Source: Bathynomus jamesi
Lineage: Eukaryota; Arthropoda; Malacostraca; Isopoda; Cirolanidae
Direction of reading: 5' to 3'
DNA: 64,000 nucleotides
Assembly: GCA_023014485.1 (NCBI GenBank)
Contig: JAJOZX010005632.1
Location: 186,001 to 250,000, forward strand
The notes beneath the pieces were generated by a model. That model saw only the letters and a list, made by a program, of their open reading frames with translations, was not told where the DNA came from and did not search any database. Position numbers and translations under genes: made by a program. Of the stretch, positions 1 through 10,850 are shown piece after piece; the stretch's first letter is position 1, and every line of letters starts with the position of its first letter.

Positions 1-1428
1 AGAAGAGAGCATATTCTCCACTAGTTCACCGTAGTTATTGGCCTTATAGTTCCCAAGGAAATTCTTCACAACCATACTAAACGATGACCACGCACGTGCC
101 TCAATGTTGTCCATTGAATCTTGGAAACGCGGGTCTTTCATGAGTTCCCAGATTTGCGGTCCATCGAAAATACCTGCCTTCAGCTTTTCCATGCTCAGTG
201 CAGGAAATTTTCTACATATGTAGCCAAAACACGTCCCATCTCTGTTCAAAGCCTTTAGAAATTGTTTCATCAAACCTAGTTTGATGTGCAGTGGTGGCAA
301 TATGATCCTTTCTCTGTCAACCAAAGCTTCTTTGATGATATTTTTTTCTCCAACCACCATGTTTTCTCTCAGAGGCCACTGTCTTCTCACCCAGTGTTCA
401 TCTTTAGCTCTACTGTCCCAGAGACATATAAAGCACGGGTACTTGGTGTACCCGCTCTGCTGGCCCAGGAGAAAATTCACCATCTTCAGATCCACACAGA
501 TCACCCATTGGTGGTCTCGGGATGATATCTTTTCTAGGACTAGGGCGACTGTCCCATGCTCTTCTCTCATACCGACTGAGTGACCAATTGGGATTGATCT
601 GTATCTGTTGCCGTTGTGTAGAAGAACACATTTTAGGCTCCATTTGGAGCTATCTATGAATAACCGCCATTCACTTGGTGTGTATTCCGATATGCCCATT
701 TTCATCAGCAATCTGCGCACATTGTTGCAGAAAACTAAATCGTTCTCTTTTGAGAAGAAGGGCAGTAAATCCTTTTCTCTGTCGCGATATAACGTGATTT
801 TGGTTCCCGGCAGCAGTAAATTTTTTTCTCCCAGCCTGGAAGCTAACAATTCACACGATTTCTTCGAAAGACTTAAGTCCCTTATGAGGTCATTTAATTC
901 GTGTTGACTAAAACCTTCTGCAACTGATGACGGTCCTTCAAAATCAGTCATTTTGCCCACATTAGCTTTCTTTGTCAGTAGCAGATTCATCATCATCTTG
1001 AGGGAGCTCTGGAAGATGGCTGAATGATGGGACAGGTATCTCATCTTAATGTGAAACAGGCCGTCTAGCTGAGTCTATGTCGGGATACGTCCATTTACTC
1101 CGGTTACGTCCATTGATGCCCTTTATATTCACCAAACAAAAGTAACAGTCATCACTGTGGTTTCTCTATTCTCTCCATACCATTGGTATACCAAATTTCA
1201 GGCACCTCTTTCCGTTGGTCCATTGCCGCAGATGCTCCGTACACATTTTACACACAACATGAGGAGCCCATGGCTTATCTTGGTCCCCTAGTTGTACTTT
1301 GAAATAGGCAAAATAAGCTTTTTCACAAAATCAGTAATAGTTTTTCTCTGTTCAATGAACGTGTATTCTCCGCAGATAAAACAAAACACATCTGGATGAT
1401 TTAAACACTTTCTTCGTGATGAAGCCAT
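1..1428 (-). pseudogene. Decayed copy 1 of a multicopy Cys-rich arthropod protein family
   Basis: Read leftwards from an ATG at 1428 the frame begins MASSRRK and soon gives a Cys pair (FCFICGEY) and, after a frameshift near 1310, a second pair (VVCKMC) and then DCYFC, suggesting an N-terminal zinc-binding module. Further in come a region ending NELNDLIRDLSLSKK-like, then FIDSSKWSLKCVLLHNGN, GYTKYPCFICLWDSR and PLHIKLGLMKQFLKAL. There are in-frame stops (near 1155 and in the 900-1100 stretch) and several frameshifts, so this is not a working gene. The window edge cuts off its C-terminus. The same family recurs at 48613-50277. I recall it only as an uncharacterised, highly multicopy protein of arthropods; the copy number suggests a transposon-derived family, but no transposase signature is visible. 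Function unknown. Confidence 0.6.
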
Positions 1429-1839
1429 GTCAACACCTGTAACAGGAAAGAATTCACGTTAGTACATGTACAATACATATGCAAAACAGCAACATCAGCA
1501 AAATCATAGCTACAATTTAATTATACAGATGCATTTAGATTTACGAGCAACTCATAATACCGTTCCAGAAGGGTAATAAAGTAGGTAATGACGTATGCAA
1601 TATCTCAAAAACTAGAGCTGCTAGAACAAAATGGATAATATTTTCTGAATCAGTGGCATGAAAATATCCAGAATAAGGTCTAAAATCTCAGGCACCAAGA
1701 AAAAATTTTTTTTTTGTTCCCCAGTGTATAATTCTTTTAGCATATTTTAGCATAAAGTTAGCATATAAAAAGCCCTCTATTTAGTATTTGAAATTAATTC
1801 ATACTTATATTTAATCAGACATATTTCATTTCCCATATT
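1429..1839. other. AT-rich stretch with no recognisable gene
   Basis: No coding or repeat family was recognised between the Cys-rich pseudogene and the LINE-X fragment. A long T run near 1710 is the only notable feature. Confidence 0.5.
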
Positions 1840-2270
1840 TCAAATTCCACAAGGATCTATTCTTGTGCCATTACTTTCTCCATTCTAACTGGAGTAGCTC
1901 AAATAAACATAAAACCACCTTTAGAAATCATTCATAAAAAATGTCTGCGAACCTCTCAAATAATGATAACAAACAAAATCACTCTTCTCTAACGCTTAAA
2001 CAGATAAGTATCTTAAAACAAAATTACTTATACAAATTTAGTGTTACTGACAATATGTTCAGTTATCAATAAAAATCAACATACATCACCCATTCAAAGA
2101 GCAATCACCCCCACCAAATTCATCATTTTAATAAAACTAGACTCCTTAGAGATTTTATATACAAACCAAACTATACAATGGAAACTGCAGGAAATGCACT
2201 GTCTTTCAAAGGAGCAGATGTATGGAATGCAATTCACGTAAATATCACACATTCTTCATCACTAAATGTA

Positions 2271-3650
2271 CGAGAGTGGGCTGAAAAGTAATGCCTACAC
2301 TTGACTAATTTTGGATTTTGTAGAGGTAGCCACATAAAACCGGTTTTGTGTTGTAACTTGATATCCCCACTCCATTCCAGATTATTTAGAGATAACCAGA
2401 TAAAACCGGTTTTGTGTTATAGCCTAATATAGCCTACACTCATTCCCCACGTTGGTTCAATATCGATTATAATGGAAAGTAGTAAAGACGTTCGCTTCAA
2501 GCAACGTGCCGTAATTGAATTTTTGACTGCGGAAAGTGTTGCTCCCATAGACATTCATCGGCGAATGCAAGCTGTATACAGCAAACAGTGTGTGGATGTG
2601 AGTACCATACGACGTTGGGCGAGGCAGTGTAAAGAAGGAGAAGCAGGGCAAGAAGACTTGAGAGACAAACCGCGAATGAAGTGGAAGGCCTGTAACGGCA
2701 GCCGACGAGTTTCATCGGAACTACGTTGACGAACTGATTCGTGGAAATCGTCGCACTAAACAAAATGAAATTGCTGCAATGCTCGATATCTCCAAAGAGC
2801 GAGTGGGACACATTATTAGTATTCTCGGTTACCGAAAGGTCTGCGCCAGATGGGTGCCTCGCATGCTCACTGGCGAGATGAAAACTGATAGAGTACGCAT
2901 TTGCCAAGAAAATCTGCAGCGCTTCGAAAATGAAGATGAATTTCTGCACAGCATTATAACAGGAGACGAGATGTGGATCCACCGTTTTGACCCTGAAAAT
3001 AAACGGCAATCCATGAAATATCGGCACAAAAATTCACCGCAACCAAAAAAATTCAAAGTTAAAAAAACGGCTGGAAAAGTGATGACTTTTTTTGGGGATA
3101 TCAATGGTGTTGTTCTAGAAGACTTTACGGAAAGAGGGAGAGCAATCAACTCCGCACGTTATATTGAAACTCTGAAGAAGTTCAAAAAACGGATCAGGAG
3201 GGTTCGCACCCACAAAAACGCAGTCATTGTTCACCATGACAACGCACTGTCTCACACAAGTGTTCAAACGCGAGAACCATTTGAGGATCTGCAATTCACC
3301 ATCATGCCGCATCCACCATATAGCCCCAATTTAGCACCATGCGATTTTCACCTCTCTCCTAAACTTAAAGAACATCTCTGTGGAAATCGCTACGAGTCTG
3401 ACGAAGACGTTAAAGCCGCTGTGAAATTTTGGTTTCGTAGTTAAAGCTCCGCGTTTTACCGGGATGGATTTCAAAAACTCATTTATCGTTGGCGTAAATG
3501 TATCGAGGTCGAGGGTGATTTTATAGAAAAAGTAAATGTATCGTTTTGAAAAATAATCTCTAAGGTACATATCTGCTTTTGTTTCGATAAAATCCTTCAA
3601 CCCGTTCAGAATTTATTTGAGTGGAGGCATTACTTTTCAGCCCACCCACG
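2271..3650 (+). mobile_element. mariner element, complete ends, TA target site
   Basis: Both ends carry GTGGGCTGAAAAGTAATGCC as inverted repeats, with TA immediately outside (2269-2270 and 3651-3652). The total length of 1380 bp is normal for mariner. The flanks, rejoined across one TA, match uninterrupted LINE-X sequence near 45065-45090 (CACTAAATGTATTTCGCAAA), so target site and TSD are confirmed by an empty-site paralogue. Inside is a DD34D transposase pseudogene. Confidence 0.93.
2472..3549 (+). pseudogene. mariner transposase (DD34D), inactivated
   Basis: The cut-and-paste transposase of the enclosing element. The N-terminal helix-turn-helix part (starting MESSKDVRFKQRAVIEFL) occupies 2472-2729 and ends by frameshift. 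The catalytic part resumes at 2779 with the first Asp in ITGDEMWIHRFDPENK, the second in VIVHHDNALSHTS and the third in YSPNLAPCDFHL, the DD34D arrangement of mariner. A stop at 3442-3444 cuts the C-terminus, although the same frame continues through SSAFYRDGFQKL to a natural stop at 3547-3549. All three catalytic Asp codons remain. The combination resembles the transposase ancestral to SETMAR-type domains. At least one frameshift and one nonsense mutation make this copy non-autonomous. Confidence 0.9.
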
Positions 3651-3882
3651 TATTTCGCAAATTACTAAATCACTAGCTTCTGCCACTGTATAAGTTCACT
3701 ACTGCCATTACAACATTAGTACTTAAGTTCTCATCTTATAATTAGCTATGTAAGATATGTTAATTTCATTAAGTACTTTTAATTTCATAATTTATCCTAA
3801 ATTATCTTTTTTATTAAGCATCATTTATTTTTTACTAAATATACAATTTTATATAAAATTGTATAAATTAATGAAACTACTT

Positions 3883-4123
3883 TTGCAAACTTTGGATCAC
3901 CTAAAGATCAGGGCCCCCATGTATTTTTGTTTTTGCTTTACAGTACCAAATATAAAATAAATTAAATTGAATGCCCAGTTAGATCAACTGTACGCCCTTG
4001 ACGATTGGTTAGGTTAAGTTATAAGATATTTTCGTTAAAAGATATTTTCGTTAGTGTTAACCAAGATATCATTTGGTAAATGAGGCTGGGGGCCCTGATC
4101 TTCAGGTGATCCCAAACTTTTAC
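3883..4123. mobile_element. Palindromic MITE with shared internal core
   Basis: Sequence at 3885-3921 (GGATCACCTAAAGATCAGGG) is inverted at about 4086-4122, giving ~35-bp terminal inverted repeats. Inside, 3982-4053 carries one half of the core palindrome found in several other MITEs here (CGCCCTTGACGATTGGTTAG, then ATATTTTCGTTAG). No clean target-site duplication could be identified, so the exact ends are approximate. Confidence 0.55.
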
Positions 4124-4311
4124 CTTATTACTATCATTATGATTATTATTAATAAATTCCATAAATTGATCTTAACCGTACCTTTAAATATCCATTCGTT
4201 GTCATCTGATACTGTATTAAATACTAAATATTTCATAATTATTCCATATTTAGTATTTAAATACAGTCTTAATTACTTCATTAGTTCATTTTTAGTTATG
4301 CTTTTATTTCT

Positions 4312-5521
4312 ACAGATCTACAGAAGCTAAGGCTAACAAAGACCCTAAGATCCACTCTAAGGTTAGCCCGAGAGAAAGGAAAGAGTAGGGGGTTAAGAGA
4401 AGAGAATAAGGGGTTAAGTAAGGAGCAAAACCTATCATTCGTGGGTTAACATTCATTCAGAAAACGAGAAAGAAAGACTCACCATCATCATCCGCCGGCC
4501 ACTGCCGACAAGTTGGAAAAACAGCCGAAGAGAATAGGAAATGGGTGAAAGATGAAAAGAAGTAAAATAAGAACGCTTACAAACCATGCAAACACAGTCT
4601 TAACTCAAACATTGTCATACCATGCAAACTACAGATTAGCAAGTAAAGAGAGGATAAGAAAAGGGAAAAAAAAGTAGGAAGAGTATAACAAAACGTGGGT
4701 TAGTTTACGCTAAGAGCTACATCTAAGTTCGTGTTACAGTAGTCTAATTTTTTTTTTTTTAATAATTTTATTGCTGGTATATCACACGCTGGCATGTCAC
4801 AAGCTGGCATTAATCGTCAACAGACTCATCCTCGACCATTACTCCCAGAGCTCCTGTTGCTGTTTTATTATTTTAAACAACGTTAATATTTTTAAAATGC
4901 TATCTAAACGGTTCTTAAACATATTAACGCTGGTAGAGTTCACGACGGGCACGGGAAGATTATTCCATTTATCAATTACTTTAAACATAAAAAGTTTTTA
5001 GCGATGTTAGTAATAAAACGTCTACCACGCAACTTAAATCCGTTATTACGAGTATTGCTATTATCGTAAGTGAACAGTTTGTCAAAATTAACGTTATCAA
5101 TTTTATTAACGATTTTCAAAAACTTCACTAAGCTCCCCACTTAATCTCCTAGTTTCGAGTGAATGCAAGTCTAACTCTTTAATCCTATCTTCGTAAGACT
5201 TGTTGCGCAATGACAGAATTAGTTTCGTGGCGCGACGCTGAACCCTTTCCAACCTATCAATATCCTCACGCAAATACGGGCACCAAAATTGAACGGAATA
5301 TTCTAAATCAGGCCTGACTAGGGACTTGTAAAGGGCCAATATAATATTCTTCGATTTAACCCTTTACCACCCAAATTTTTTGTAGGGTTAAGTTATGAAT
5401 GCATATATTTGACAGGTTACAAATTCGTCCATTTGGGAAGTAAAGGGTTAAATTCGAAATTACGCGATATGAAGCCTAACATCCTATTAGCTTTTGCGCA
5501 AGACTCCAGGCACTGGTTCCT
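4312..5521 (-). mobile_element. 5'-truncated CR1-type LINE
   Basis: Reading leftwards, this matches the last third of the fuller CR1 copy at 39.0-42.97 kb: the end of the RT ORF (KSLVRPDLEYSVQFWCPYL at 5106-5339), the downstream C-terminal region, an A/T-rich 3' UTR and a 3' end at the same place (GATCTGTAG-like, 4312-4325). 5' truncation at about 5521 is typical of target-primed reverse transcription. The two 3' UTRs share the same landmark runs around 4340-4560 and 42750-42960. The RT-derived frame is broken, and an 88-bp MITE interrupts it at 5360. Confidence 0.88.
5360..5447. mobile_element. 88-bp piggyBac-type MITE in CR1
   Basis: Ends read CCCTTTACCACCC and GGGAAGTAAAGGG, and TTAA lies on both sides (5356-5359, 5448-5451). 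The fuller CR1 at about 41890 has a single TTAA at this point, so the empty site is seen directly. A TTAA duplication with CCC/GGG ends is diagnostic of the piggyBac superfamily. No coding capacity. Confidence 0.88.
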
Positions 5522-6055
5522 ATTTAACTACTTCATTATTTATCTACTGATGTTTGTATATTTAGGTCTATTTATTTGACATACATCGTCATTATCTACG
5601 TTAATTATGTATTGTCATTATGTATTGTTAAATGTTTACTTTCCTTTTCAATAAAATTATAATCAAATAATAATACTTGGCAACGATATGCTTTCTCAGC
5701 CATTTCGATGTAGTAGACGCAAACTCAGACATTCACATTTTCATTCTTAAACATTTATTTCTCCAACATCTACTTTCGCTTCACTTCCAAATTCTTTTAT
5801 TATAACTTACAACTGTTATAATTTTATTAAAAATTGTCCTATTTCTTTATATTCATCCTTAATGTATTATACTAGCAGAAGCCCGTGGTAAAAATACTAC
5901 GCTTAAACAATGAACAGGATCAATTTCATTTTTTTTAATATTTCCCGAAATGAGCACATACACAAACAAACAAACATTATCCGAGTTCAACTTTATTTCT
6001 AATTTTCCCGTTGGTTTCGATTAATTTTGAGCAACTTTTAACTAATAATGTTTTC
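5522..6055. other. AT-rich sequence, nothing recognised
   Basis: No repeat family or exon-like sequence was recognised. Composition resembles the non-element background of the window. Confidence 0.5.
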
Positions 6056-6431
6056 GGAGCAAGTGTAGTTTACATCCCTCTGTGGTGCCAAGTGCAGTTT
6101 ACTTTCCCCTACATTAGCCTAGTGTAGTTTGCGTTCCCCAAATTTGTCCGCGTATACCTAATGAAATAAAACGTTAAAACTAACGAAAATATTACGACTT
6201 AACCTAACCAATCGTAAATTTATATATTTATATATATATATATATATATTGTATATATAAATTGACGATTGGTTAGGTTAAGTCGTAATATTTTCGTTAG
6301 TTTTAACGTTTCATTTGATGGATTCATTTAAAAAATGTCTCCTAAAGATCCTACTGTAGTTTACTTTCTCCAACTTTGACCTAGTATAGTTTGTGTCCCT
6401 GCGACAGGGGGACGTAAACTACACTTGCTCC
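6056..6431. mobile_element. Palindromic MITE, GGAGCAAGTG ends
   Basis: It opens with GGAGCAAGTGTAGTTTAC and closes with its reverse complement (GTAAACTACACTTGCTCC). Several internal copies of TAGTGTAGTTT-like sequence sit near both ends, and the centre holds the shared core palindrome at 6168-6213 and 6263-6311 around a (TA)n. Flanking 8-mers ATGTTTTC and ATTTTTTT agree at 6 of 8 positions, compatible with an old 8-bp target duplication. No protein. Confidence 0.7.
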
Positions 6432-7799
6432 ATTTTTTTTCTCTCGTTTTCGTGTTTTAGGGTGGAACAGACAGACAGCATTAGCCTATTATTATTATTA
6501 TAATATTGTATTATTATTATTATTATTGTATTATATCGTGGTAATGTCAATCTCCCTCAATGACTGTAATTATTAATCGTTAATTATGAATTAATAATTA
6601 TTCCTGTAAAAGTTACAGAACTTAAGTTCGTCCAGTTTCTCTCACTGTACACTGTGTACAGTATTTATCTCATCACTATTTCCAATGTCTTAACTCCCTA
6701 TACCAATCATCATAATGTAAAGTGATTAAATTGTATAAATTCTAGTAAATATTCTTTTAAATTTTTATAAATAATATTGTATTCAAATATCTGTATGTTA
6801 ATGATTCATTGTAAATAACATTAATAAAAGATAACAACAAAAATAATAGACATTCTGGAGTGGTTAAAAAAGTGTAAAATTAAAAGTTCAAATATTTTAC
6901 CTTAAAATTGTTCATAGCTCGCAAAACTGCTCATTTGGGAGCTAAATCCCCCACTTCATTCATCCCTTTGTAATATAGAGTCCATCTATTTCATTGATAA
7001 AACTGAAATCATTCGTGCGATTGCCACCATTCGCGAACGTGTTTCTTATCCTTCCTTAATATTTATTTGAACTTTTGCGTCACTTTTGAATTCTGTTAAG
7101 ATTTATCACAATTGTTGCTTCGAGTCTCATCTGTATTTTCTATTACCTTCATAATTAAACCCAAGAGTGAAAGAAAACTCGCCGAACAATTATGAATTTT
7201 TCTAAGTTCCCCATTTGGTAATTTTATTGCTTAATAATTGCTTAACCATAAATCGTACAACATTGTATAAGGTCCGACAAGTCTTCAGGAGCAAACGCAT
7301 CAAGTCACAGAAAGCAAAGACAACGATTTACAAGATGCTGCCATTGGCTAATATAGAGAAACTATCAAATTGCTTTCATAAATATTTCAATTATTTATAC
7401 TTGTCGTTCAGGGTTATTTTTTTTAACTTTTAAGAAGGAAACTTTTTCAATTTTCAGTAAAACTGCATTTTAACTAAAAACATCGAAGAATAAAGTGAAA
7501 ATTTAGGAATTATTGGCGGTCGGACCTTCGAAAGACAAAACTTTCAACCGACAAACCAAATTTTTAAATCTTTGAGGAAATGTTTTCGAATGAAAAATGT
7601 CAAAACGAAAGTATTTGGACTTGCATTTGCAAAGACATCGAAACATAAAATGCAACATAATAATATTTTTCGATTCGAATCATCACATTTTTGGCGATAA
7701 AACAAAAACTACAATAGATCTAACCACTCAATACTAGCACCCTAACCAAGCGTATGCCTAACCGGGTATTAAGTACGCCTAATTCAAGCATAATCATAA
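6432..7799. other. AT-rich region with a (TTA)n microsatellite
   Basis: TTA-rich simple repeat lies at about 6485-6540. The remainder has no recognised gene or element; short open frames here have no family features. Confidence 0.5.
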
Positions 7800-8085
7800 T
7801 ATACCTTTGGTTAGCTTCCCCCCGAATTGTTGATTCTGACGAAGGTCAAGCTTTTCACTCCACCTTAGACCTACAGTTTAACGTGGAATCCGAACCACGC
7901 CGCACCAGCAGCCCAGCGTCTTAACCATTAGGTCACCCAGGGTACCCATTTATCTACAAACAACTTTCTTTGTGTGGAAGGCTGAACAGCTGGGTTTTGC
8001 TGCGCGCCGGCTGCCGTCACCGGGTCTTGAACCCGGGGCCGATGAATTCGTAATAAGCGAGGCTAACCACTACACCACCGAGACG
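7800..8085 (-). mobile_element. Dimeric tRNA-derived SINE, copy 1
   Basis: Read leftwards, two tRNA-like units are visible. Unit 1 has an A box in GGTGGTGTAGTGGTTAG and a B box in GGGTTCAAGACCC. Unit 2 has an A-box-like GACCTAATGGTTAAGAC and a B box GGTTCGGATTCC. The tail ends near AGCTAACCAAAGG. The same two-unit order is found at 22090 and 28047. This would be transcribed by RNA polymerase III and mobilised by a partner LINE; the partner is not identified. Confidence 0.8.
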
Positions 8086-8169
8086 CATATATATATATAT
8101 GGGATGAATTTCACAATTAAACACGTGAAATGAATGAATGCTGCAAACCCACAAGGAAAAAAGAAAACG

Positions 8170-8215
8170 ATTCCAAGGCCTTTCGTGTATTCAGAGCTAC
8201 ACCTCGTCAGGGAAT
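8170..8215 (-). ncRNA. Hammerhead-ribozyme-like motif in PLE-1a 3' region
   Basis: Read on the minus strand: stem-I half ATTCC, core CTGACGA, one extra G, stem II GTGTA/TACAC with an 8-nt loop, GAAA, a 6-nt turn ending in TT, and the other stem-I half GGAAT. Order and conserved nucleotides follow a type I hammerhead with minimal stem III, a class reported in Penelope-like elements. The G between the core and stem II departs from the textbook consensus. Activity is unproven. Confidence 0.6.
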
Positions 8216-8677
8216 GAAGACAGAAGGCAAGGTGCCCATAAATATATACAACGTAGCGGAAACCAAAGCAATTAACACATACTTAACAAAGTTAATGAGA
8301 GGCAGAAGGGATTTTAACAGGATATTGTCAATCTTATACATTCCCGCACTGATATTGAAATTGTTTTTAAAATGAATAAATGCACATTCTAGAATATTTC
8401 TTTCTATTATATCTCTGTTTTTAACAAGCGCTTTAGAACTCTCCCACTTGATGCTATGATTACATCTGTATATATGGTTAAACAAAGCATTGGAATTATT
8501 AGCTGTTCTACACGCATATTTATGCTGTTTTACCCTAATATCTAACGTTTTACCCGTTTGGCCTATATATACTGAGTTACATTGTGTACATCCAGTCGAA
8601 CACACACATCCAATAACATTTTCCTGGCTATTCTTTATTAGGCATGATTTAACAGTATTATTATACAGGGTGTACAT
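8207..8677 (-). pseudogene. PLE-1a GIY-YIG endonuclease segment
   Basis: The C-terminal part of a Penelope-type polyprotein, which nicks target DNA for reverse transcription. Visible features are a Cys-rich lead (CVCSTGCTQC), the GIY-YIG-type strand NSVYIGQTGKTLDIRV, the conserved KQHKYACR helix, and NALFNHIYRCNHSIKWESSK with His residues typical of PLE endonucleases. The frame is open for about 150 residues. It is separated from its RT half by the 8666-10941 insertion, and its first few residues are read from inserted DNA, so no full product can be made. Confidence 0.85.
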
Positions 8678-8721
8678 AAAGTCAGGATCTTTTTGTGAAG
8701 CACTTGGAAACTATATGGAAT

Positions 8722-9147
8722 TCAATCATAAAATGATAAAGTGGTAACATTTATTAAATAATTAAAGTAGGATTCGACGTGACGCCCATCAGTATCCCTG
8801 CACAGCTCAAATCGTTCCGCAGCATTTCTAAACACATTCTGGAGCATTTGCGGGGTTATGTTATCTGCAGCAGTTCGTATACGTAAGTTTTCAAGACTCG
8901 TAATCTTCGTCTGATAGACGTGCGATTTGATAAAGCCCCATGCAAAGAAATCTAAAGGGGTTAAATCTGGTGATCTCGCTGGCCAAGGTCTGTTGCTTCC
9001 GCGTCCGATCCAGCGATTTGGAAAACGTCCATTTAGATAATCCTGAACAATTTTGGCATAGTGACAAGGAGCACCATCATGTTGATTGACGACGGGGATA
9101 GGATTGTTAGTACCGTCGTCTATCAACATGATGGTGCTCCTTGTCAC
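8722..9147 (-). pseudogene. DD41D transposase C-terminal half, minus copy
   Basis: Contains the second catalytic Asp (VNQHDGAPCHYAKIVQDYL), the diagnostic FPNRWIGRGSNRPWPARSPD and the third Asp in PDLTPLDFFAWGF. Counting between the two Asp gives 41 residues. DD41D elements (rosa/visitor-like) belong to the Tc1/mariner/IS630 superfamily. The C-terminus (CRDTDGRHVESY) runs almost to the element end. The N-terminal DNA-binding domain and first catalytic Asp are missing; the first residues of the frame come from the palindrome centre, so this is not a functional protein. Confidence 0.85.
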
Positions 9148-9325
9148 TATGCCAAAATTGTTCAGGATTATCTAAATGGACGTTTTCCAAATCGCTGGAT
9201 CGGACGCGGAAGCAACAGACCTTGGCCAGCGAGATCACCAGATTTAACCCCTTTAGATTTCTTTGCATGGGGCTTTATCAATCGCACGTCTATCAGACGA
9301 AGATTACGAGTCTTGAAAACTTAGG
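9098..9325 (+). pseudogene. DD41D transposase fragment, inverted copy
   Basis: Repeats the second-Asp to third-Asp segment of the 8722-9097 copy on the opposite strand (YQHDGAPCHYAKIVQ ... SPDLTPLDFFAWGF) and stops at LENL/KT where unrelated sequence begins at about 9326. Together the two copies form a ~230-bp-arm palindrome. Confidence 0.8.
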
Positions 9326-10509
9326 TACTCTACCCATATGAATACTACAATACAAACCAAACCTTAAAATCTCTGTAACCAATATTGTTTGGCCAAACAA
9401 AAAAAAAAACTTCGTACATCTAACCACCTCTGGCGAGGCTTCTAACTCTTGCAGAGGGCGCTCTGCAGACCATCATTATATTTTCAAAATCATTGGTATT
9501 ATAAAACCATAAACAGGATGTAGACCGGATGTCAATAAGCAAGAAATGTATGACGTTTTGATGACGTCAGTTTCTATTCCTGTCAAAAGTGTGTGCTGTG
9601 CTGCAATGCCTAGGTAATACTATGGCATTTCAGCACAGATACAGGAAACCAAAAATGGCAAATAATAAGGGTTGAACCAAAATTTTTTTTTTTTTTTTTA
9701 TTGTTTCATACCATACAGCTTAACATAAAATACAATTCGATTAAACATATGTAAATGCATACTCATTTTTTTGAGATCCGTCAGGTGTATATTTACCAAC
9801 ATAATATGACCTAATGGTTTAGCTAAATCATTGGTGCTATCTTAATTAAAAGTATAGGGAATTGGGCAGTTACTTGTTTACCTAAATCACACACCGGCTT
9901 CAGTCTACGATACATTCTAAACTCCTTAAAAGGTGAGAACCACTTTGTTTCTGGGATGATTCATTACTTGCTCTGCACTATGTGAGGAATCTATATTAGG
10001 TTCAAACAAAACACAAGGGGAACAATCACATATGGAGATGGAGATATCCCTACATTAGGTCCCTCTAACCTTTCCCTAACATCTTTCTTACGACTTAATG
10101 AATCTTCATAATTAATAACCTATCCAGACATATCATTCCGGGAATACTATGAAAAGATACACCCGTACTTGATAATAATTAAATTTTAAAATAGTTGATT
10201 TTAGCATCCTTAGTTAAAAGATCCAAACTCATGTATAATATCCATCTGCATTAACATCAAAAGTATTTTTAGACAAATAACAAATTTCATTGAAGCTGTA
10301 ATATCTTCTCCTTGTGACCGCCATCTAACTTTCCTTCGAGGAACATACTTCCTTTTCGAGGAACAAACTTCCTTCTTCTATACATCTTGACAAGTAAATA
10401 ATACACGTCACTCCGATGCAATTCCAATGAAGAGAATGAAAGTTTAAACATTTATGGATCTATTTATAGATTCTCATTACGTCATGTTATGACACGAATC
10501 CTATCCCCT
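9326..10509. other. Unexplained 1.2-kb filler inside the DD41D composite
   Basis: AT-rich, with a T run near 9680 and a short repeated pentamer-rich stretch (TTCGAGGAACA twice, 10336-10368). There is no recognised coding motif and no match elsewhere in the window. It may be captured host DNA or another inserted element. Confidence 0.45.
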
Positions 10510-10850
10510 TAGAATCAACATGATGGTGCTCCTTGTCACTATGCCAAAATGTTCAGGATTATCTAAATGGACGTTTTCCAAATCGCTGGATCGGACGCGG
10601 AAGCATACAGACCTTGGCCAGCGAGATCACCGATTTAACCCCTTTAGATTTTCTTTGCATGGGGCTTTATCAAATCGCACGTCTATCAGACGAAGATTAC
10701 GAGCTTGAAAACTTACGTACACGTATACGAACTGCTGCAGATAACATAACCCCGTAAATGCTCCAGAATGTGTTTAGAAATGCTGCCGAACGATTTGAGC
10801 TGTGCAGGGATACTGATGGGCGTCACGTCGAATCCTACTCTTAATTATTT
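10510..10850 (+). pseudogene. DD41D transposase C-terminal fragment, right end
   Basis: The same segment as 8722-9097 but on plus and with several 1-nt frameshifts: QDYLNGRFPNRWIGRGS, then PLDFLCMGLYQ, then NLRTRIRTAADNITP. It ends within 100 bp of the right terminal repeat, as expected for an authentic element end. Confidence 0.8.

Larger units (their letters stand above)
1840..3710 (+). mobile_element. LINE-X fragment (non-LTR retrotransposon), split by a mariner
   Basis: About 1845-1895 matches the reverse-transcriptase motif-B region of the LINE-X copies at 38.7 and 45.2 kb (CAAGGATCTATTCTTG, a PQGSIL-like peptide). About 1895-2270 plus 3653-3710 matches the C-terminal segment seen at 43.2-43.4 and 44.98-45.13 kb, where the peptide WNAIPIHIRQVSSLNVFRKS can be read. 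The intervening 2271-3650 is a later mariner insertion. The fragment is too decayed to hold a long reading frame. It probably belongs to the CR1/Jockey-like LINE group; clade assignment needs alignment. Confidence 0.6.

Noticed and set aside
2497..3027. 176-codon minus frame opposite the mariner transposase
   Set aside because: Antisense shadow of a well-supported transposase on plus.
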